Source: Bryobacteraceae bacterium (lineage in GTDB: Bacteria > Acidobacteriota > Terriglobia > Bryobacterales > Bryobacteraceae). Taken from it: DNA of 7,154 nucleotides. The notes under the pieces were generated by a model. The model was not told the origin of the DNA. It saw only the letters and a program-made list of their open reading frames with translations, and did not search any database. A program made the position numbers and the translations under genes. The stretch is from the NCBI GenBank assembly GCA_030044325.1, contig JASHWA010000381.1:1-7154 (forward strand), given 5' to 3'. The number at the start of each line of letters is the position of its first letter. Position 1 is the stretch's first letter. Shown piece by piece: positions 1-5,006 of this stretch.

Positions 1-1148
1 GCCATCGCCGCCAGGGCGATAAACACGCCGTCGGTCCAGCGCGCGTCGAAGGGGACCCAGGCGAGCGAATAGACGTCTTCATTCAGCGTGATCCAGTGAT
101 AATGGCCGGCGCAGTAGCTCAGCGTGTAGCCGACAATCAATCCGACGACAGTTCCCACCGCGCCGATCAGCGCGCCTTCGAACACGAAGATATTGCGAAT
201 CTGGCGCGCGCGCGCGCCCATCGACATGAGGATGGCGATGTCACGGTGCTTTTCCATGACCATCATTACCAGCGTGATCAGAATGTTCAGCGCGGCCACC
301 AGTTGAATCAAGCCGATGGTGATCACGAGGGCGACACGCTCGTTTTTGAGCGCGTTGAAAATCTCGTGATTCTGCTCCTCCCAGGTGAGCGCGGCGAGCT
401 TCGGCCCGATCACGGTTTCGGCCTCGCGCGCGACTTCGGGAGCCTTGAAGATGTCGTCGAGATGCAGTTCGATGCTGTTGACCACGTCTTCGAGGCCGAA
501 CGCCTTCTGGGCCGCGGCGAGCGACATGTAGGCCCAGTGCGAATCGATGTCGAAGAATCCGGTTTCGACCGTCCCGGCGAGGATGAAGCGGGGAGTGGAG
601 GGCTGGCATCCGAAGGGAGTGGGCTTGCCGCAGGGGATGATGAGGGTCACCTGTTTGCCCACGGCAGCGCCGATCGATTCGGCCAGGCGCGATCCGAGGA
701 TCATGGCGGGCAGACCGTCGCTCGAGCGCAACGCGTCGAGCGATCCTTGTTTTAAATGGATCAGCGCTTGCGGCAAGGACGCGCCGGGCTTCACCAGGAT
801 TCCCTTGATCAGCGCGCCGCCGCTGTTGACGGGACCGCTGATCAGCGCGGTTTCATACAAACCGGGCGCAGCGCTGGTGACGTGGGGCAGTTTTTCGAGC
901 TTGGCCGTGATCTGTTCCCAGTTGTCGATCCCATTGGCCGGCTCTTTTTCCTGAATGGAAACCGCGGCGGTGGCGCCCAGCAGATCGCGTTCGAGGGTGC
1001 TCGAAAAACCGTTATTGATGGCAAGCGCGATCACCAGCGCCATCACGCCGGCGGCGACGCCGATCACGGAGATCACCGTGATCACGGAGATGACCACCTG
1101 CTTGCGTTTGGCGCGGAGGTAACGGCGGGCGACGAAGAGTTCGAACAT
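1..1148 (-). CDS. lolC: Lipoprotein-releasing ABC transporter permease, LolC/LolE family (3' end outside window)
   Basis: This is an inner-membrane permease that, with the ATPase LolD, extracts lipoproteins from the inner membrane and passes them to the chaperone LolA (family knowledge). The minus-strand reading gives 382 codons without a stop and runs off the left edge. The N-terminus MFELFVARRYLRAKRKQ is followed by a membrane segment at about residues 19-43 and the family-typical NGF stretch. A large periplasmic domain spans about 45-265, TM2 about 270-297, then E299-K-H-R-D-I-A-I-L before TM3 at about 318-345. TM4 begins near residue 371 at the window edge. The EK..xIAIL..G block is the LolC/E (FtsX-type) signature. 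The start is supported by a GGAG core (1156-1159, minus strand) 7 nt before the ATG. It lies 27 nt downstream of eutB and is probably in the same transcript. The periplasmic domain carries two cysteines, C173 and C181. LolC and LolE cannot be separated here; a MacB-like exporter is less likely because of the N-terminus. Confidence 0.88.
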   Translation of the reverse strand, partial: MFELFVARRYLRAKRKQVVISVITVISVIGVAAGVMALVIALAINNGFSSTLERDLLGATAAVSIQEKEPANGIDNWEQITAKLEKLPHVTSAAPGLYETALISGPVNSGGALIKGILVKPGASLPQALIHLKQGSLDALRSSDGLPAMILGSRLAESIGAAVGKQVTLIIPCGKPTPFGCQPSTPRFILAGTVETGFFDIDSHWAYMSLAAAQKAFGLEDVVNSIELHLDDIFKAPEVAREAETVIGPKLAALTWEEQNHEIFNALKNERVALVITIGLIQLVAALNILITLVMMVMEKHRDIAILMSMGARARQIRNIFVFEGALIGAVGTVVGLIVGYTLSYCAGHYHWITLNEDVYSLAWVPFDARWTDGVFIALAAM

Positions 1149-1175
1149 GCGCTGACTCCAGTATGCGGCATGCGC

Positions 1176-2516
1176 TTAACCGGCGGCTTCGATGGCTCGG
1201 GCGAAGGGGGCGGGGAGAGTATGCGGGGTGCGGAGGCGCAGGCCGCCGCCGGCGATTCCCATGCGCTCGAGCCACGCTTCGAATTCGGGCGCGGGGCGCA
1301 GTTTCAGCAGCGAGCGAAGATATAGGGCGTCATGAAACGAGGTGCTCTGATAGTTCAGCATGATATCGTCCGCGCCGGGAACGCCCATGATGTAATTGCA
1401 TCCGGCGACGCCCAGCAGGGTCAACAGCGAATCCATATCGTCCTGATCCGCCTCGGCGTGATTGGTGTAGCACACGTCGCAGCCCATGGGAAGTCCCAGG
1501 AGCTTGCCGCAGAAATGGTCTTCCAGGCCGGCGCGCGCGATCTGTTTTCCGTCGAACAGATATTCGGGGCCGATGAATCCGACGACGGTATTTACCAGCA
1601 GCGGGCGATAGCGCCGAGCGACTGCGTAAGCGCGCGCCTCGCAGGTCTGCTGATCGACGCCGTGATGCGCGTTGGCCGAGAGCGCGCTGCCCTGGCCGGT
1701 CTCGAAGTACATGACGTTTTGGCCGCGTTTCAAATCGAGGACGGCCGCGCAGGCGTCGTCGAGCATCCGGACATCGATTCCGAAGGCGCGATTGGCGGCT
1801 TCGGTTCCGGCGATGGACTGGAACACCAGATCGAGGGGCGCGCCGCGCGCGAGCGCTCTCATCTGCGTGGTGACGTGCGCGAGGACGCAGATCTGGGTGG
1901 GAATTTCGAGGGTCTCGCGCACGCGATCGAGCATGCGCAGGAGGCGCTCGACGGTCGCAACGTCGTCGCTTGCAGGATTCACGCCGATCACCGCGTCGCC
2001 GTTCGCGTGGAGCAATCCATCGATTACGCTGGCGGCGATTCCGCGCGGATCGTCGGTGGGATGGTTGGGCTGCAGCCGCGTCGACAAGCGGCCGGGCAAG
2101 CCGATGGTGTCGCGGAATCGCGTGACCACGCGCGGTTTCGCGCCGGCGGTGATCAGATCCTGCGCGCGCATGATTTTGGAAACCGCGGCGGCCATTTCCG
2201 GCGTGACGCCAGTGGAAATCGCGGCGATGCGCTCGCCGGTGGTTTCTTCGTCGAGGAGCCATTCGCGAAAATCGCCGACGGTCAAATGCGCGATGGGGGC
2301 GAACGCGGTGGAATCGTGCGAGTCGAGGACTAACCGAGTGACTTCGTCGTCCTCATAAGGGATCACCGGTTCATCCAAAAAGCGGCGCAAGGGAACGCCG
2401 GCGAGCTCCATCTGGGCGCGGGCGCGCTCTTCGGCCGATTCGGCGGCGATTCCGGCAAGCTCGTCGCCGGATCGAGCAGGAGTGGCTTTGGCTAAGAGCG
2501 TTTTCAAATCTCTCAT
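1176..2516 (-). CDS. eutB: Ethanolamine ammonia-lyase large (catalytic) subunit EutB
   Basis: EutB is the catalytic TIM-barrel subunit of adenosylcobalamin-dependent ethanolamine ammonia-lyase, which converts ethanolamine to acetaldehyde and ammonia in the cytosol. The 446-residue product is close to E. coli EutB (453) and collinear with it. It lacks about 13 N-terminal residues, beginning at the helix that reads LLAKATPARSGDELAG. Substrate and active-site positions all match by alignment from memory: R147 and Q149 (E. coli Arg160, Gln162), N180 (Asn193), E272 in FETGQGSALS (Glu287), D347 in GCDVCYTNHAEADQ (Asp362) and M377 (Met392). An in-frame TAA two codons upstream fixes this ATG as the earliest start; I see no clear Shine-Dalgarno before it. 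The stop is TAA. The partner gene eutC, usually directly downstream, is absent: the next gene is the Lol permease. No cobalamin riboswitch is recognisable upstream. The family call is very secure; activity depends on EutC being encoded elsewhere. Confidence 0.96.
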   Translation of the reverse strand: MRDLKTLLAKATPARSGDELAGIAAESAEERARAQMELAGVPLRRFLDEPVIPYEDDEVTRLVLDSHDSTAFAPIAHLTVGDFREWLLDEETTGERIAAISTGVTPEMAAAVSKIMRAQDLITAGAKPRVVTRFRDTIGLPGRLSTRLQPNHPTDDPRGIAASVIDGLLHANGDAVIGVNPASDDVATVERLLRMLDRVRETLEIPTQICVLAHVTTQMRALARGAPLDLVFQSIAGTEAANRAFGIDVRMLDDACAAVLDLKRGQNVMYFETGQGSALSANAHHGVDQQTCEARAYAVARRYRPLLVNTVVGFIGPEYLFDGKQIARAGLEDHFCGKLLGLPMGCDVCYTNHAEADQDDMDSLLTLLGVAGCNYIMGVPGADDIMLNYQSTSFHDALYLRSLLKLRPAPEFEAWLERMGIAGGGLRLRTPHTLPAPFARAIEAAG

Positions 2517-2528
2517 TTTTTATGAGCG

Positions 2529-2548
2529 AAGTTTGCGTGACGAAACTT
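2529..2548. promoter_or_regulatory. Dyad-symmetric element upstream of eutB, possible operator
   Basis: The perfect inverted arms AAGTTT (2529-2534) and AAACTT (2543-2548) flank 8 nt that continue the symmetry as CGT/ACG with one extra G on the left side, giving nine matched pairs around a single central base. The element ends 13 nt before the eutB start codon. The one-base centre cannot form a full RNA hairpin, so a dimeric repressor site is more plausible than an attenuator. It overlaps the candidate otsA -35 box by two bases. No regulator is identified and it could be chance. Confidence 0.3.
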
Positions 2549-2666
2549 AACAGAATCGGGCAACTATTTCTTAAGATACGTAAATCTTTCTCGTAGCGTT
2601 ACAAGCGAGCGGCGCTAAACCGTTAAATCCACTATTGGGCCATCGGCGTGCTTCATGATGGATTCC

Positions 2667-2672
2667 AAGGAG
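2667..2672 (+). promoter_or_regulatory. Ribosome binding site that favours the 2676 start of otsA
   Basis: AAGGAG ends 3 nt before the ATG at 2676. The spacing is short but the match to the anti-Shine-Dalgarno is strong, and the two in-frame ATGs further upstream (2655 and 2658) have no purine-rich box. The resulting N-terminus, MRLSVRLNLSLIAG, goes straight into the first membrane segment, as I remember for related membrane-anchored trehalose-phosphate synthases. Confidence 0.5.
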
Positions 2673-2675
2673 CTC

Positions 2676-4967
2676 ATGCGACTTAGCGTCCGATTGAACC
2701 TGTCGCTGATTGCCGGCGTGGCGATTGTGTCGCTGGCGATCGCTTATTATCAGACGCACGCGGAAACGTCGGGCATGAAACGCGACCTGGAGCGGCACGC
2801 ACCGATGCTCGCGTACACGCTGGAAACGGCGGCGGCTCCGCTTTTTGCGCTGCGTGCGGAGAGCGGCTCTTACGAGGATCTGGAAAATCTGGTGAGCCGG
2901 TTCCAGGATCAGCAGGGATTGGCGGGAGTGGCGGCTTACGATGCGCAAGGGCAGCCAGTGGTGCAGACGCTGGATCTGGCGACGCGGCTAGGGCATGCGC
3001 CGACGCCGGTGGAGCGGGCGCACTGGCGCGCGGGCGGAGCGGGAACATTTATTCACGCGCAGGGACGGCTCATGTACGTGTACGAATCGCCGATCCAGTC
3101 CGGCGACGGGCCGCTCGGCGCGGTCGCGATTTATGAAGATGCGGGCTACATTCAGACTCGCGAAGTCGCGTTATGGAAACATGCGCTGACGGGGCTGGTG
3201 GTGCAGACGGCGCTGATCGTGTGCGTGACGCTGCTGATTCTGCAATGGAGTCTGCGGCGTCCGCTGGCGCGCCTGACCAAGTGGCTGAGCGATGTGCATC
3301 GCGGGTCGGCTGCGGTGCGTCCGGATATCACGCCGGAGGGAACCTTCGGTCCACTGGAGCGCGAGGTGGCGAAGCTGGCGGTCAGCCTGACCGCGGCGCG
3401 GGCGGCGGCGGAGGAAGAAGCGCGGCTGCGCGACCTGGGCGAATCGATCTGGACGGCGGAGCGCCTTCGGGTTTCGGTGCAGAGCAAGCTGGGAGGCAGC
3501 CGTTTGTTCGCGATTTCCAATCGCGAACCTTACGAACATCTGCGGCGCAACGGCGCGATCGAGTGCTCGGTTCCGGCGAGCGGACTGGTGACCGCGCTCG
3601 AACCGATTCTGCGCGCCTGCGATGGGACCTGGATCGCGCAGGGCACCGGAGACGCGGATCGGGAAGCGGTGGACGATCACGACCGTCTGCGCGTTCCTCC
3701 CGATCATCCGCAATACACGCTGCGGCGCGTATGGCTTTCGGCGGAAGAAGAGCAGGGATTTTATCTGGGCTTCGCGAATGAAGGCTTGTGGCCGCTGTGC
3801 CACATCGCGCACACGCGGCCCTCGTTTCGCGCGAGCGATTGGGAGTACTATCAGGCGGCGAATCGCCGCTTCGCCGATGCGTTTTTGGAGGAAGCCGCCG
3901 CGGAGCGCGATCCGCTGGCGCTGGTGCAGGATTATCATTTCGCGCTGGCGCCGCGCATGATCAAGGAAGCGCGGCCGGACGCGCGCGTGGCGATCTTCTG
4001 GCACATCCCCTGGCCCAATCCGGAGGCGTTCGCGATTTGTCCGTGGCAGCGGGAGCTGCTGGACGGGCTGCTGGGCGCGGATCTCATCGGTTTTCACGTC
4101 CAGTCGCACTGCAACAATTTTCTGGACACGGTGGATCGTACGCTCGAATCGCGGATCGATCGCGAGCGTTTCGCGGTGAACCGGCGCAAGCATTTCACAT
4201 TCGTGCGGCCGTTCCCCATCAGCGTGAATTTTCCCAATGAGGCCGCGCCGGCCGAATCGGGCTATACGCTGCGCTCGGCACTGCTGAGGAAATTCGGGCT
4301 GAGCGCGCCGATGCTGGGGATCGGGGTGGATCGCGTGGATTACACCAAGGGAATTCCGGAGCGTTTTCGGGCGATCGAGATGTTTTTCGAAAGATGGCCG
4401 TCTTACCGGCGCCAGTTCACCTTCGTGCAGATCGGGGCGCCGAGCAGAACGCATATCCGGCGATATCACCAGCTGATGGAGGAGGTGGAATCGGAGGCGG
4501 AGCGCATCAACCGGCGCTTCCAGTCGAGCGACTGGAGGCCGATCCTGTTCCTGCCGCGGCACCACAGCCACCAGGAGATTCTGCCGTACTATCGCGCCGC
4601 CGACGTGTGCATGGTGACTTCGCTCCACGACGGCATGAATCTGGTCGCCAAGGAATACATCGCGGCGCGCGCGGACGAGCAGGGCACGCTGATCCTCAGC
4701 CGCTTCACGGGCGCGAGCCAGGAATTGATGGATGCGCTGCTGGTGAATCCCTACGATACCGAACAGCTGGCCGATGCGATCCATGCGGCGCTGGCGATGG
4801 CGCCGCAGGAGAAGCAGGCGCGGATGGCGCGGATGCGCACCTACGTTCGCGAACACAACATCTATCTGTGGGCCGGAAATTTGATTTCGGATCTGGCGGC
4901 GATTCGCCTGGACACGCCGCAGGAGCCGGTGCACGAAGAGCCTCGCATTCTGGCGCGGGCGAGTTGA
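2676..4967 (+). CDS. otsA: Membrane-anchored trehalose-6-phosphate synthase-type glycosyltransferase (GT20) with N-terminal sensor-like region
   Basis: OtsA joins glucose from a nucleotide sugar to glucose-6-phosphate to form trehalose-6-phosphate. The protein has 763 residues from the ATG at 2676 (770 from 2655) against about 470 for E. coli OtsA; the extra length is N-terminal. Numbering from 2676: TM1 about 9-25, extracytoplasmic region about 26-171, TM2 about 172-190, HAMP-like segment starting RRPLARL about 194-245, a charged helix, then the GT20 domain from about 276. Conserved OtsA positions are R283 in SNR (Arg9), Y363 (Tyr76), W372 in LWP (Trp85), D419 in QDYH (Asp130), H443 in WHIPWPNPE (His154), R553 and K558 in DRVDYTKG (Arg262, Lys267), R591 (Arg300), and D652 to E660 in DGMNLVAKE (Asp361, Glu369). 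The usual W-x-G-W is WIAQ, so the second Trp (Trp40) is Gln322. The catalytic domain should face the cytoplasm. No otsB is nearby. The GT20 call is secure; the acceptor could differ, for example glycerol-3-phosphate as in GgpS. Confidence 0.9.
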   Translation: MRLSVRLNLSLIAGVAIVSLAIAYYQTHAETSGMKRDLERHAPMLAYTLETAAAPLFALRAESGSYEDLENLVSRFQDQQGLAGVAAYDAQGQPVVQTLDLATRLGHAPTPVERAHWRAGGAGTFIHAQGRLMYVYESPIQSGDGPLGAVAIYEDAGYIQTREVALWKHALTGLVVQTALIVCVTLLILQWSLRRPLARLTKWLSDVHRGSAAVRPDITPEGTFGPLEREVAKLAVSLTAARAAAEEEARLRDLGESIWTAERLRVSVQSKLGGSRLFAISNREPYEHLRRNGAIECSVPASGLVTALEPILRACDGTWIAQGTGDADREAVDDHDRLRVPPDHPQYTLRRVWLSAEEEQGFYLGFANEGLWPLCHIAHTRPSFRASDWEYYQAANRRFADAFLEEAAAERDPLALVQDYHFALAPRMIKEARPDARVAIFWHIPWPNPEAFAICPWQRELLDGLLGADLIGFHVQSHCNNFLDTVDRTLESRIDRERFAVNRRKHFTFVRPFPISVNFPNEAAPAESGYTLRSALLRKFGLSAPMLGIGVDRVDYTKGIPERFRAIEMFFERWPSYRRQFTFVQIGAPSRTHIRRYHQLMEEVESEAERINRRFQSSDWRPILFLPRHHSHQEILPYYRAADVCMVTSLHDGMNLVAKEYIAARADEQGTLILSRFTGASQELMDALLVNPYDTEQLADAIHAALAMAPQEKQARMARMRTYVREHNIYLWAGNLISDLAAIRLDTPQEPVHEEPRILARAS

Positions 4968-4972
4968 AGCGA

Positions 4973-4989
4973 ATTCCGGCGCCAGGAAT
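4973..4989. terminator. Weak hairpin between convergent otsA and gyrA
   Basis: The arms ATTCC (4973-4977) and GGAAT (4985-4989) enclose a 7-nt loop. This is the only inverted repeat I see in the 39-nt gap where the otsA and gyrA transcripts meet. The stem is only 5 bp and no T-run follows on either strand, so it is not a canonical intrinsic terminator. Rho-dependent ending or mutual read-through is equally possible. Confidence 0.18.
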
Positions 4990-5006
4990 CGGGAGCCAGG
5001 ATTGGG

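Larger units (their letters stand above)
2517..2675. promoter_or_regulatory. Divergent intergenic region between eutB and otsA
   Basis: This 159-nt gap is noticeably richer in A+T than the flanking genes and must drive transcription in both directions. Candidate sigma70-like boxes are weak. Leftward towards eutB there is TTAACG (2621-2626) and TGTAAC (2598-2603) with a 17-nt spacer, each 4 of 6 to consensus. Rightward towards otsA there is TTAACA (2547-2552, 5 of 6) and TAAGAT (2572-2577, 4 of 6) with a long 19-nt spacer. Chance matches of this quality are common, so the boxes are suggestions; the region's role as a bidirectional promoter follows from the gene layout. I found no small gene, B12 box or terminator in it. 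Confidence 0.45.

Noticed and set aside
96..1325. Plus-strand open frames over the left 1.3 kb
   Set aside because: They are shadows of the minus-strand Lol permease and the eutB 3' end. The permease frame is easy to overlook because it has no stop codon within the window.
1332..2333. Open frames on both strands overlapping eutB (333 aa plus strand, 310 aa minus strand)
   Set aside because: Their low-complexity Arg/Ala/Gly composition is typical of out-of-frame reading; the EutB frame explains the DNA fully.
2517..2660. Possible cobalamin riboswitch in front of the B12-dependent eutB
   Set aside because: I looked for a B12 box and a long structured leader. The leader is too short for a full cobalamin riboswitch and no box-like sequence is visible.
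2571..2948. A minus-strand 125-codon frame spanning the divergent intergenic region and the otsA start
   Set aside because: It lies mostly antisense to the otsA N-terminal coding region, has no recognisable domain, and would replace the only space available for the eutB promoter.
3171..4934. A 587-codon open frame on the minus strand opposite otsA
   Set aside because: Its translation is Arg/His/Gln-rich with no domain, and it mirrors the GT20 coding frame, which is conserved at all catalytic positions.
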